A stretch of DNA of 64,000 nucleotides from positions 1-64,000 of the forward strand of contig JAYMTF010000021.1 of NCBI GenBank assembly GCA_036897485.1. The letters are read 5' to 3'. This stretch comes from Pelargonium nanum. Taxonomy: Eukaryota; Streptophyta; Magnoliopsida; Geraniales; Geraniaceae. The translations under genes were made by a program, and so were the position numbers. The notes under the pieces were generated by a model, which was given only the letters and a program-made list of their open reading frames with translations, did no database searches and was not told where the DNA came from. Below, piece after piece: positions 25,205-36,465 of the stretch (position 1 is its first letter; every line of letters starts with the position of its first letter).

Positions 25205-27612
25205 ATGTATCATCTGAGCTGTATGGATTTCAGAAGAGTTTCAAAATTCAAACTCATCTTATCGCCGACCATCTCACGCGCTTTGAAAGGGATCTCAACC
25301 CTACCACCGCCTCAGCAGCAGCCTCATCTTCCGCCATTGCAGCCTCAGCATCAACCTCCGTCTCAACCTTCCAACCAGACTCTGCTCGACTCGGTATCTT
25401 CTATTCTGTCCAGCAATTCTCTAGATTCTTCCAAATGCCGAGCTCTCATTCCTCATTTGTCGCCTTACGAGTTTGATACTCTCCTTTTCTCAGTTCGATC
25501 CGATGTGAAACCTCAAACTGCTCTGGATTTCTTTTACTTCGCATCCAAGTCTTTTGGTTTTCTGTTCACTCTTCGTTCTTATTGTCTTTTGATTCATGTG
25601 CTCAACCATAACGGTCTCTTGTCCTCTGCTCGATTGCTTTTGATCCGTTTGATCGATTCCAAGCTGCCTGTTTTGCGTGCGAATCCTAAGAATACACATA
25701 TTGAGTTAGCTAATGCCATGGCTAATTTGCATAAGGTGTTTGAGCCTCTGGTTGGAGTCCAGTCTCTGGATATGCTATTACACATTTATTGTACCGATTG
25801 CAAGAATCCAGGTTTTGGTCTGGCAGTTGATGTGTTTCGCACATTTGCTGATAAGGGCGTGTTTCCTTCCCCAAAGGTGTGTTCTATTCTCATGAGTTCT
25901 TTAGTTAGGGCTAATGAGCTTCAAAGGTGTTGTGAAGTTTTTGAAATTGCGTGTTTGGGCATCACTCCTGATGTCTTCTTGTTCAGTACTGCCATCAGTG
26001 CATTCTTCAAGATGGGGAGAGTAGAAGATGCTATGAAGTTGTTTTCCACAATGGAACAGCTGGGAATTGCTCCAAATGTTGTCACCTACAATAATGTTAT
26101 GCATGGGTTATGTGTAAACGGAGGGGGTATAGAAATGGCAATCCTGTTGAAAGAGAAAATGTTAGAGAATGGCTTGATTCCAAGCGTTATAACCTATAAT
26201 ATCCTTGTTGATTGTTCAATGAAGTTGGGGAAAGTTGATTAAGTCAACTGCATTTTGAAGGAGATGTCTGAAAAGAGAATATCCCCGAATCAGGCCACAT
26301 ATCGCACATTGTTTTATGGGTTTCACAACGGTGACCAAGTGGAGCTTGCGGTGCATGCGTGTGAGGAGATGTTATTGAGAGGGTGGTTTATACCCCATAT
26401 TAAATTTAATAATTTCATTGATAAGTTATGTAATGTTTCTAGGTTTGACGTAGCACTGCGCTTTACAAAGGAGATGTTACTGAGAAATCTAAGGCCGACT
26501 GATACGTTGCTAACAAGATTGGTCGGCGAGCTTTGTAAAAATGGAATGGGTCCGGAGGCTGTTGATCTTTGTTTATTGTTATTGAGGAAAGGGTTTACGC
26601 CCAATACAGTGACCTCAAATGCTGCAATTCATGGACTTTGTATACAAGGTAACATAGAAGGTGCCTTAGCGCTTTTGAAGATAATGGTAGAGATGGGTTT
26701 GGTTCTGGATAGGTTCTCATATAATATACTCATCAAGGCTTTTGGCAAGGAAGGCAAGCTAGAGGAAATCTATAGGATCTGTGAAGAGATGGTTGAGGCA
26801 GGAATTCAACCAGACACTGTTACTTATACTTCGCTAATATATGGGTTGTCTCAAATGGGTCAAATGGATGAAGCTAGAAAATTTTGGGATGAGCTCATAG
26901 GAAGTGGTCTAGTTCCAGACCTTCATGCATACGGAGTCATGATAGATGGATACTGTAAAGCAGATAATATTGAAGAGGGAGAAAAATTATTCAATGAACT
27001 GTTGGTTAAGAAAGTTGAGCTGAATTCTGTTGTTTACAACATGCTAATTAGAGCTTATTGTTCAAAGGGGGATATGGTGGCAGCCTCTAGACTTCACAAT
27101 GACATGAGAAGCAGAAGCATTCCACCTACTCACACTACATATTTATCTCTGATCCACGGAATGTGCCAAATAGGTGATTTAGAGGGTTCAAAGAACCTTT
27201 TTGATGAAATGAGAGAAGATGGGTTACTTCCAAATGTGTTCTGCTATACTGCACTAATTGGTGGCTATTGTAAACTTGGTGCGATGGATGAAGCCATGAG
27301 TATTTTGCAGGAGATGTCTTCTTTGGATTTACAGCCTAATAAATTTACATACAGCATCATGATTCATGGGTATTGTAAGATGGGCAATTTAGAGGAAGCA
27401 AGTAAGCTCCTGGGTAAAATGGTAAAAAATGGAGTTGTCCCAGATGCTGTCACGTATAATATATTGACAAATGGATTTTGCAAGGAGGGGAAGTTAGAAG
27501 AAGCTTTTAGATTATGAGATGGTAGGGTCAGAGAAGAAATTCCTTTAGATGAAGTGTCATACACTACATGATTCATGGGTTGAGCCAGCCATGTACAGTG
27601 AGAAATGAGTAA
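25205..27612 (+). pseudogene. broken PPR protein gene (P-class)
   Basis: A single intronless frame for a P-class pentatricopeptide repeat protein, resembling the Arabidopsis At4g19440 type; such proteins bind organellar RNA. The N-terminus is Pro/Gln-rich and could be a transit peptide. About residue 210 onwards are tandem ~35-residue PPR units of the form VTYNxLIxGxCKxG. The frame has a TAA stop at 26240-26242 after KLGKVD and continues in the same frame. A TGA follows at 27515-27517 after EEAFRL. A probable one-base loss near 27570 puts the natural end near 27612. All the sequence around the lesions still reads as clean PPR, so the damage is recent, or it is a sequencing or assembly error. 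The only start that keeps the transit-like N-terminus in frame is 25205. Confidence 0.85.
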
Positions 27613-29494
27613 TGATTAGCAAATTTGCAGAAGGTTGGTTTCCATCATTCAGAACATGTTTTTCGGGCCTTTTTCCCTTCACTTTCTTTTGACTGGTATC
27701 AAGGGTCTTAAGTCTCATTAGATGCTGTTCATTAAATTTTCTTTGTAGCTAATCATAAAAGTTTATATCAGTTTGCAATTTTGTTATGACTTGTTACATA
27801 TAGATTTGTTATTGAAGCTCAACATCCGGTACATATGTTATGTTTTTTTCTGACCTAGCTACCCTCTCTCATTTCTTTTTGGGAGTTATGTATTTCTATA
27901 ATTGTATCCCCTTCCTTTCTATTATTTAGTTCATTGGTTTGGGTTGTCAGTTGAAACCATTTATCCATATATGGCTTGCGGTGACTTATCTTTCTTTTCA
28001 TTCACACCCTCTTTTAGTGCTGTGAGTCTCTCTCCATTTGGTTGTAAGTGAAAGATGAAGAGAAGGATTCCAGGATAATGATCATAAGAAGGGAAAGAAA
28101 TGGACCATCTCTATCAGCTATACCTGTTTCATGTTCAACCTTAGTCAATATACCAACTAAAATCAGGAATCAGTGTAAAAAATTGATCCTATATATTCTG
28201 AGATTATTATAAATGACCATTGATGCACCCATTTCATGTTTCATCAATTGTGTGTGCATTTATGACCTCAATTGTGTGCAATTATTCTTGACCCATGAGT
28301 TTGCTAGTTGAATCATTCATTATCTTTTGTTGTCTAATTTGAGGAAAAGCTTACTTGCTTACTATTTGGTATCAGGCATGGAGACTGTTAATTTGGGCGG
28401 TTCTTCAGGGAGAGTCTACTACTAATTTGTCTTCATACATCAGGATGGAATTACATTAACAATTGACAGACACGGAAACGGTATTATTTTGGGCAGTTCT
28501 TCGGGTACAGGGAGAGTCTGCTACTAATTTGCCTTCATACATCATGATGGAAGTACAGTAACAGTTGACAGACATGAGCTGAGGTTGCCTTTCATTTTTG
28601 TGACATCATCCATATTTTTGTTTTATTTGGTTGAAATGAATCTGCTAATGTTTTAGTTCAATACATGTGTGCCTCCTTAACTTGATAAAGTGGAAAATGT
28701 TTGGAAATTACTGTTATTATTATTAAAAAAAAAAATTGAGACGAGGGGCTTGTGTTCATGTTAATAAAACTCAAATTTGTTGTTACCACTTACCACTTAG
28801 TATCACTTGCATGGCTATAGGATGAGATAGCTAGATGTCCTTTCTTGGCTCATTTAGCATAAATAACCTCCTTGATGCCATTACAAGTAACTCGTGTAGT
28901 TGTTTCCCATAGTTAACGGGAAAACTGTTAATGTTGTGATCTTATTTTAGCTCCAAAACAGTATTACAGTTTGTGCTTGATTTATCTTGTATACTTGTCC
29001 CATGGGATCTTAAGAACTACTGTTTTTCTTCGTCGGTTTCAGGGAGCCAACGTGACATAACTGCTAATGAGTATTGCATGAATCACTTAAGGGGCGAAGC
29101 GAGAAGAAAGTGACATCAGATAGTTGCATGCAGGTACTTTAATCCCATTTTTACTGCACTTGGTTCCTCAACCACAGTACATATTCCCTCGTCGGCTTTA
29201 GCCACATTAAAAGCAACTATGATACTGACAATCACTGTATCTTTTGATTATATGTTAGATTGAGGAGTATTTCGTTCTTTTTAGATGGAACAATAGCTCA
29301 GTTTTCATTATTGCTCCGAGATATGCAAGTTAATTTTTCTTCTTCTCAGCTACTCTATAGGTTAGCTTAGAGACTTTCATATTAGACACTAGTTTATATT
29401 ATGACCTACTTATAGATGTACATGTTGCTGTATATCCCATTACTGTGGAACCAATTTTTTACAGATAACAACCATTCTGAATAGAAAGGTTACA
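27613..29494. other. intergenic or PPR 3' UTR region
   Basis: No coding gene was recognised. A segment at about 29043-29132 has a good acceptor (gtttcag) before it and a donor-like gcatgcag/gtac after it, so it could be a non-coding 3' UTR exon of the PPR locus. The rest shows no protein character apart from the listed duplication. Confidence 0.4.
28388..28576. repeat. tandem direct duplication, ~92-bp unit x2
   Basis: Copies at about 28388-28474 and 28482-28576 share tttgggcngttcttc, gggagagtct, ctactaattt and ttgacagaca blocks. The second copy has a six-base insertion after ttcttcggg. Confidence 0.85.
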
Positions 29495-30877
29495 CTAGAG
29501 GTGAAGGTGATGAGTTGCCGAGATGGGTTCAAAGATTGAATCCAACTCTAATGCAGCAACCAGTTCAGGCCATAAAATTGCCGAAACAATCCACGAGCCA
29601 TCATTTTGAGCGCTCTCTCTTTGGTTCATGTAACCCACTCCAATTCTTTCAATGGTTGAACAAACAGTGCCTAGCACAGGACTCCCAAATCCATAGTCTA
29701 GTTCAGCAACTGGAAACCTTCGTCCCGACGATAAAACCAGGGCTGGTCCTCCTCCTCCCTGGCCTAACACGAGTCTTGATAGCATCAACCCTGGCCTGTG
29801 GCACTCTATCCAGTCTATCAAGTCCAAGAAATGAGCCTTGTTAGTTACCTTTGAAATGGCCTCATGCACGTTATTGGCTATGTCTGGTATAGAACCTTGC
29901 TTCAGTTCTGTGATGCTTGCCTCTCCCACTGCCAGAGACAACACATTACCTATGTAGTTTGACATGGAATAGTTCCCATCCTTGCACATCCTTGTCCGCC
30001 CATCAACCAACCAACCCATCTTGCACTTGTCGTGACTTCCACTAATGGCACTCACCATAACCTTCCATACGTAAGCCGAGAAAGCCTCAATTTTGGTTCT
30101 CTTAGCGCCATTTGCACACGCAAGATTGTGCAACATGTCGATGCTTGAAGCATCCACATGATACATACGCTTAAGCAAGGTGTTGATGGTTGGCATGTTT
30201 AATATCTCCTTTATGGTGCATTTGGTGAAATTTTGGTCCAAGGTAGGGTGGTAAGTAGGAGGATTCCGCGCTTTTATAAGACTTCTCCGATGATCCGGTA
30301 TGCACGAAAGTGGCTTGTTTCGTGCTATTTCAGACCACGAGAGAAGAAACTTGCCAAAGGCACTTGCATCACCAAGTGCATGATCAAAAGTGAATGTGAT
30401 AGAAATGCCTCCGCAAGTGTAGCAAGTTAATTGGACTTGCAAAGGGAAGTCAAGGCTCGAGTCTCTGATAGAGACTAGCTTCCCTTTCAAAGACTGATTG
30501 AGATTGTAAAAATCCAAGTCTTTCAAAGGAATGCTAGCTAGTGCCTCAATGAGAAGAGCGCCATTGTTGTCGCAGATGATCTCAGGCTCGCTGGTTCTTG
30601 GGTTTTCAACAATTCTACCGGCGAATGGGTAGTAGTAACTGAGAGTTTGAGCAAGAGAGCTCTTGAGAGACTCGAGTATAGAGGGAAAATGATGAATATG
30701 AACTTGTGGTTTGCGGTAGAAATAGAAGTATGTTACAGGAAAGCGACCGGAAAGGAGATCAAGGTTAGACAAAGTGAGGATTTGAGGCTTTGGTAAGGGA
30801 CTAATAGTTGCTTTGACAACACTTTTGCTAGTGAAAATGACTTCAAAATCGCCACGCTCTTGAACCTCAATAGCCAT
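29495..30877 (-). CDS. BAHD acyltransferase
   Basis: Single-exon gene for a 460-residue cytosolic enzyme that moves an acyl group from a CoA thioester to an alcohol or amine. The catalytic HXXXD motif is present as FDHALGD (about residue 165). The structural DFGWG motif near the C-terminus appears as DYGFG. Length and layout are normal for the family, including the N-terminal YYPFAGR segment. It resembles the clade with coniferyl alcohol acyltransferase and relatives, but the substrates cannot be told from sequence. A TATA box lies about 100 bp upstream. It is transcribed away from the long spacer on its right. The frame is intact. Confidence 0.93.
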   Translation of the reverse strand: MAIEVQERGDFEVIFTSKSVVKATISPLPKPQILTLSNLDLLSGRFPVTYFYFYRKPQVHIHHFPSILESLKSSLAQTLSYYYPFAGRIVENPRTSEPEIICDNNGALLIEALASIPLKDLDFYNLNQSLKGKLVSIRDSSLDFPLQVQLTCYTCGGISITFTFDHALGDASAFGKFLLSWSEIARNKPLSCIPDHRRSLIKARNPPTYHPTLDQNFTKCTIKEILNMPTINTLLKRMYHVDASSIDMLHNLACANGAKRTKIEAFSAYVWKVMVSAISGSHDKCKMGWLVDGRTRMCKDGNYSMSNYIGNVLSLAVGEASITELKQGSIPDIANNVHEAISKVTNKAHFLDLIDWIECHRPGLMLSRLVLGQGGGGPALVLSSGRRFPVAELDYGFGSPVLGTVCSTIERIGVGYMNQRESAQNDGSWIVSAILWPELVAALELDSIFEPISATHHLHL

Positions 30878-30973
30878 TACTACAAGTTAGAGCAACAAGA
30901 GCTATATTGTAGAAACTAATAGAGTATTATTGACTGGTTTTTCTATGAATTTTTGCCTTGTCTCTTACTCTAA

Positions 30974-30980
30974 ATTTATA
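30974..30980 (-). promoter_or_regulatory. TATA box of the BAHD gene
   Basis: On the minus strand the sequence reads CTATAAA, about 97 bp upstream of the start codon at 30877. This is the usual distance for a plant TATA promoter with a 60-70-base leader. Confidence 0.6.
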
Positions 30981-33900
30981 GGCATTAAGAGTAGAGAAGA
31001 TGGATGTTATGGTGCAGTTTTGAAAGCAAACACTAAAGCTTAGTTAGTGACTTACAACTCAGCTGGTCTAATATGAGAGTCAATATCAGAATCCAACAAT
31101 TTACTAGGCTGAAAATTTGGGTCATCACCTGTGACCTGACATGAATTTAAGCAGATATGGGTTTAGCTTAACTGTGTTTGTGTTGTCTAACCCAACTCGT
31201 TAGTTAATTATGTTTATGTTGTACCCGCTTGATCTACCTAGCCCGTTTAATTATATGGATTGAGTACCCCATATGATAACTTATCCATTTAAGCGGGTCA
31301 TATGTATTGGGTTGTGTTGGATCAAACCGAACTCATTTACTTGAATGTGTTAAATTGTTTAAATGTGTTGAGCGTGTCATTTTGAGTCAGCACACATATA
31401 GTTGAGTGGCAGCCATATTGTGTAACTTCATCCATTTAATAATTAAGTCTGATTGACCAAATTAAAAAATATTAAACTTTGAACATCCATTTTACTCTGT
31501 TAAGCTTAGCAAGCAACATTGGGCACATCTTTTGTCACTTCATAATTTGGTGGGTAACAAAAAAGAGTGGCCTTGTGTTAGGTACCATTAGGGAATATGC
31601 ACTGAATATCTAATGTATTAGGTGATGTTTTTAGGGTTTGATTCTATAAATTTATGGATGTTTTTGCTTCCATCGTTCAATGTGGCTGTCTGTTCCATCA
31701 CTTTTGCAAGTTTGGCAGGCAACATGATTGTGGAGAGAAAATTGCCAATTACAATGAAATAATAAAATACTCATCAAACAATTTCCCATTTGTTGAGTCT
31801 CACTCGTCACAAAGACAGGGGATTTCGTCTCAAAACAAATAAGTGTTTTTATTTTATTTTTAAGACGTTAATTATGTATAAATTATCAATAATAATATTC
31901 TTATAATGAGTTGGTTAACACTAGTCAGGTTTGTTATTACACACGTTCATGGCTAAGTCAAGATCGAGACACAACTTAATTTGCAAACAAAATAGATTGT
32001 GGACTAGCCTGTTTGAGCTTTGACCTAAATGAGTTGGTCAAGAAAAATGTATTTCGTATTTATAGAACCACTGTTTGTTGACCAGAGTCTATATTGTCAA
32101 TAAGTTCACACAAGTTTGAGTTTGAAAGTAATATTTCTTTTCTTGCATAAATAAGAAGAAAGCGTATACAATTGATCGTCCATAGTTTCTAGAATGATGG
32201 GAGTCTCGTGTATTGTACTACTCTTCTATGTTATTACGAAGTTGTGTGTAAGAGATACGTTGTGTTTACTGTAATATGTGACATGATGAAGTAGGTGGTC
32301 AAGGACACAAATGAATCAATTGGTTCCATTGAATCCCCCCATGAGTTTGGGGGATTACCACTCCCACCACTATCATCTTGCAGTCATGTCACTACAAAAT
32401 AATTGATATTTTGATCACATAATAGTGCTCTGTCACTTTTCTGCTTCTCTAATTGAGTTTGTGAAGACTAAAAGCATCGCCACCACATTTTGTCAACATG
32501 AATGCTCATTTTACAAATAATAGCATATTTAGAGAAGTAGAGCCCACAATTTGAAACTGACCCGTACATATTACACATAAAAACAGACCTGGCCAAAGAT
32601 CTGAAACCCGCAACTCAAATGAACTTGCACTCAATTCGGGTTGGGTACGGGTTGGACCTTAACCCAAAATAACCGACACCGAAACACCACCTCTAATTGG
32701 GCCATTCGCCAGCTCTACCCACAATACAATTCAATACAGTACTCACAATGGCACTATAACATGTAAACCACCTGTGACCTACCAATCTGTGGTCTAATGA
32801 GTGTTCAAAAAACAAGATGGAGAAAGACCCTATTTGAACTCAACTTGGATATTTTCTAGCCATGCACTGTGTGTAACTGTGCATCACAAAATATAAATGT
32901 TTCCATCCAGTACTTGAACATGTAGTAATTTGCAAGACCTGCCTTGTCATTGTCATTATCATTATCAATATATTAATGTCATTAATTGTGTCACCATAAA
33001 ACACCTACCCTGGCTTAGTCCTTAATTTCATTTCTACCCTTACCATGCACTCATTGTGTCATATCACTCACTAAATGTAGCATTTTCTTGTAGATTTCAA
33101 GAATCCTACCCAAAACTCAAACAACTTTCTTGGTATGATCTACTAATTTAGAGGCAATGCAAGCTACCATTTTAGAAAGTAGCAGAGAATATATTATAGT
33201 TTATGTATTATAGTCTATAGATCATAATTTGCTTTCATCCCATTTCCTTTTCTCAAGCGTCTAGATAAAACTGACTCGAAAACAACACAATTGCCAGCTC
33301 TACATACTATTTTAACAAACATTGATCGTATAGTGTCGTGCGTGTTTTACAGGTCCAGCAAATTGTCAGCTCGGTTCATGTTTGTGGAATCTGACAACCA
33401 GTTATAGGATGTTACTTAACATATGCAACAGAACACATCCCATCACATGCACAGTGTTGAAGTTTCCAGATGATGGAGAGGGAAAATGATGGGCAGTAAT
33501 GAATGGCTGTGCCGTGCCCTAAACACTAGGGGCAATCAATGTTACTATTTCTAGATCTAATGGTCCCAAAATTACTAGTCATTTATGTTGTTTGTTAGTT
33601 TTCATTGAGCCACCACCCTCTCTATTGAATTCAACAGTCACACAACAAATGTTCCATCTTTTTCTAACCCTGGAGTTAGGAGAACATAACCATCCTCTCT
33701 TTCTTCCTAATATCTCCTCTTCACTTACTAGTTACTACAATGCACTTTTTTACTCATTTTGAGAAAATTTGAGATAACGTCCGCTAGTTTTGTACATTTC
33801 CTCTTGAACGGTTATTCCTAATCTTATCATCAATTGAAACTACCAAACTTGTATTCGAATGCTCTCATTCATAATCTTATCATTCCTAGTGTTGTCAGAA

Positions 33901-34231
33901 ATCCGTCTCCGACATTCTCATCCAAACTATCCAACACTATTTCCCCAAGATATTTTTTTCCTCCTAGTGTTTTGCTGAAGCGTAAGTTGTCACCCATAAA
34001 TCCACTACTAATGAAATCTCATTTTCTAATTAAATGATGGTTGTGACTTTTCAATGACGTGCAACTAATATTATCAACAAGAGTCGCTAGCAAAATCATT
34101 GCAACTGCTCTGACAATCCTTTTACTAAGCTCTTCAGCAAAATATTCCTAGGTAACGATTGTGGCATCTCTGGTTTCATTTAATACATATCAATATGCAC
34201 TCAAAAAGGACCTATAACAGATTTCCACAGC
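30981..34231. other. long intergenic region with degenerate repeats
   Basis: No gene was recognised in 3.2 kb. The stretch 31120-31400 consists of text such as cccgtttaattatatgg and gggttgtgttgg, typical of dispersed degenerate plant repeats. A short element with hAT-like ends is listed at 32585-32717. The remainder is AT-rich spacer. Confidence 0.4.
32585..32717. mobile_element. short non-autonomous hAT-like element
   Basis: The left end reads agacctggccaaa. The right end reads cgccagctcta, whose reverse complement is tagagctggcg, so the two ends are imperfect inverted repeats. The interior has cgggttgggtacgggttgg, the subterminal repeat style of plant hAT elements. No clear 8-bp target duplication is visible. 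It is too short to code for a transposase. Confidence 0.4.
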
Positions 34232-34752
34232 TCATTCCGATCTTAAGAAACTATCTGATTATGTATAAATATCCTCAAGAATCACAAAAAAAGTTGCTTG
34301 TTAGGCAACAATATTATCAGAACTAGGATGGCTTTGTTTCTCTAATATGCAGTTATGGAACAAGAAAGTTTGTGAAAAAGACAATTCAACTTTACCTTAC
34401 TCTGATCTCAAGAAACTGTGATTTAGTCAAAGATACCTCAAGAATTGCAAAACAAGTTGCTTGGTAGGCAACGGTCAGAACAAGGATGACTATATTTCTC
34501 TAATATGCAATCATCAAGCAATGAAGTTCGCGAAAATGACAATTCTCAACTTACCATTTAGGCTTTGGTCATTTCCACAGCCTATTTGATCTCAAGAAAC
34601 TATGATTAAATAAAAAATATCCTCAAGAATCGCAAAACAAGTTGCTTGTTAGGCAATGATATAATCAGATCTAGGATGGCTTTGTTTCTCTAATAATATC
34701 CAATTATCAAACAAAAAAGTTAGTGAAAATGACAATTCAACCTTACCAGTTA
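34232..34752. repeat. three tandem ~170-bp repeats upstream of a small gene
   Basis: Copies lie near 34232-34398, 34400-34555 and 34575-34752. Each contains gatctcaagaaact, then cctcaagaat.gcaaaa, gttgctt.ttaggcaa, then tttctctaatat and gacaattc.aac.ttacc. Copies 1 and 3 are closest. The array ends about 90 bp before the TATA box of the gene at 34918. Confidence 0.88.
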
Positions 34753-34837
34753 GGACGGGTCCAGTGGTCCTGCACTTCACATGATCCAGTACCATGAAGA
34801 ATTCACTTGAAAGGCCCCGATGAGCTCATAGAACTGC

Positions 34838-34844
34838 TATATAA
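34838..34844 (+). promoter_or_regulatory. TATA box of the small gene at 34918
   Basis: TATATAA, 74-80 bp upstream of the start codon, followed by a C/T-rich leader (cttcctcaccactcagcttc). This supports the following frame as a real transcription unit. Confidence 0.6.
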
Positions 34845-34917
34845 GCCATCAAAGTACTAACGCTTCCTCACCACTCAGCTTCCTCCAGAAAAATAAACAT
34901 TTAGGCAATTACTTTCC

Positions 34918-35346
34918 ATGGCGACTCAACTTATTTGCCTTCCTCCATTCCGGCATGCTACCAACAAAAAATTCACCCGTAAAATGTCAGACCAAGAGAA
35001 TGCAGCCAGTATCTTGCCATCTAGACATACAATGAATCCTCGCCACCTGCACAAAGAGAATCATATTATGATGGGGTGTCAATTAAACGGGTTAGAGGAA
35101 AGCAATGGCGATAGAAAGAGTGTGAAACCAAAGAAAGCTAAGGTTCAAAGAAGAAAGGTGCTAGGTAATTGGGAACGAGAACTTCCTCGATTAAGCTTTT
35201 GGTGCCTAATCTCTTCTATAAGCTACATCTTAAGGAAGACCAAAGCATTTCGCAAGAAGGGTCCGCGTGTGGGAAACAAGACATTACAGAGCCATCCATA
35301 TTTTTCGATCCCCGTTGTTCCTTCAACTGAACCTCTCACTGCATAG
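34918..35346 (+). CDS. small basic protein of unknown function
   Basis: A single frame of 142 residues. I do not recognise the protein. A central region is very basic (VKPKKAKVQRRKVLGNWERE, about residues 64-83) and could act as a nuclear localisation or nucleic-acid contact. It is followed by a short hydrophobic patch (LSFWCLISSISYIL) and another basic run. There is no signal peptide at the start. Support for a real gene is the TATA box and leader at the right distance and a clean ATG context (ccatggcg). Three 170-bp repeats sit in its promoter. It may be lineage-specific. Confidence 0.5.
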   Translation: MATQLICLPPFRHATNKKFTRKMSDQENAASILPSRHTMNPRHLHKENHIMMGCQLNGLEESNGDRKSVKPKKAKVQRRKVLGNWERELPRLSFWCLISSISYILRKTKAFRKKGPRVGNKTLQSHPYFSIPVVPSTEPLTA

Positions 35347-36465
35347 CATGCTCCAGTACTGTGCTAGTATGTGCTGTGGAGTTATTGTGTCATTTTCTTG
35401 TTTCTTTATTTATTTTTTATGTTTAAGTGTTTAAGTAAATCTTCACGGCTCTATCTGTCAAATAATTGCATTATCTAAAGAATGAGATTTTAATTTTTGA
35501 TATTTTTCTAACTTCTACGCACAACAGCTAAATGACGAGCCAACAGATGTCTTAAACAAAGAAATTTCATTTTCTAGAATAAATCATGGCATAAAACAGG
35601 TTCATAATCACAGCTAAAGTTCAATCTGCATGCTAGCAAAGTAATATTTTTTATTGGTTTCTAAAATCTGAAGGAAAGAAAGACATATATAATTGAAATA
35701 ATCATAAGCACCAAAATGCTAAACTCTTAAAGACATATATAATTGAAATAATCATAAGCACCAAAATGCTAAACTCTTATTTACAAGATGTTAAAATTTT
35801 ATGTGAATTAGGTTAAAAGAGAAAAATAGACAACAGCATGACAGCAACTCATTGTCGATTGATAACGACAACAACAACTAAGGTGATATGCTAGCCAGGG
35901 CCTCTTCTTCAAATAGTAAATTATCAAATGTGCACGTGAACAGTTGAACATCAAGAAAATTGAGGTCTAACTTCCAGCTTTTATCATTTCACTATTTTTA
36001 CCTCCGTTTAAAGACACGGTAATGGGCTTTCTCCCCATTTACTAATTACAATTCTAGGTTCGTTAGCTTAAACTGAACTACATAGGTTTACCATCAATTG
36101 TATTTCCAATTTATGGGGAGCACGAGTCGATCCATTCCTCAACCTATCCTCAAATGATGGATTAAAGCCATCCAATAATTACGGCAAGGCAAAATCATGT
36201 ATGCAGGATTAATCACTTGTTTTCTAAGTCAAGTCACACTGAGATAACCAAACTATTTTTTTACAGAAATACCAATGATGTAACAGTTCAGTTTCTTGCT
36301 GAGAGGGTATCTTCATCAAATCATAAATGGATGAAATATCCACAGTATCACGAAAGCAGAACCAGCAACGAATATGTTATGAAAGATCAGTTCTGATGCA
36401 ACAAGAAAAAGAAGAGTAACCAAAATCAAATTTCACAGTATCTCTAACTTACTTTATATAAAATT
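35347..36465. other. intergenic between small gene and CCR4-4
   Basis: No gene was seen. It probably contains the 3' UTRs of two converging genes and a perfect tandem duplication listed separately. Confidence 0.4.
35680..35779. repeat. perfect 50-bp tandem duplication
   Basis: Two identical 50-bp units, 35680-35729 and 35730-35779, beginning aagacatatataattgaaat. I see no difference between the copies, so the event is young. Confidence 0.92.

Noticed and set aside
31120-31400. Possible autonomous transposon
   Set aside because: The text resembles dispersed degenerate repeats, but no transposase-like frame and no clear terminal repeats were found.
33834-34037. 67-codon plus-strand open frame
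   Set aside because: No promoter signal, low-complexity Ser/Leu/Pro composition and no recognisable motif.
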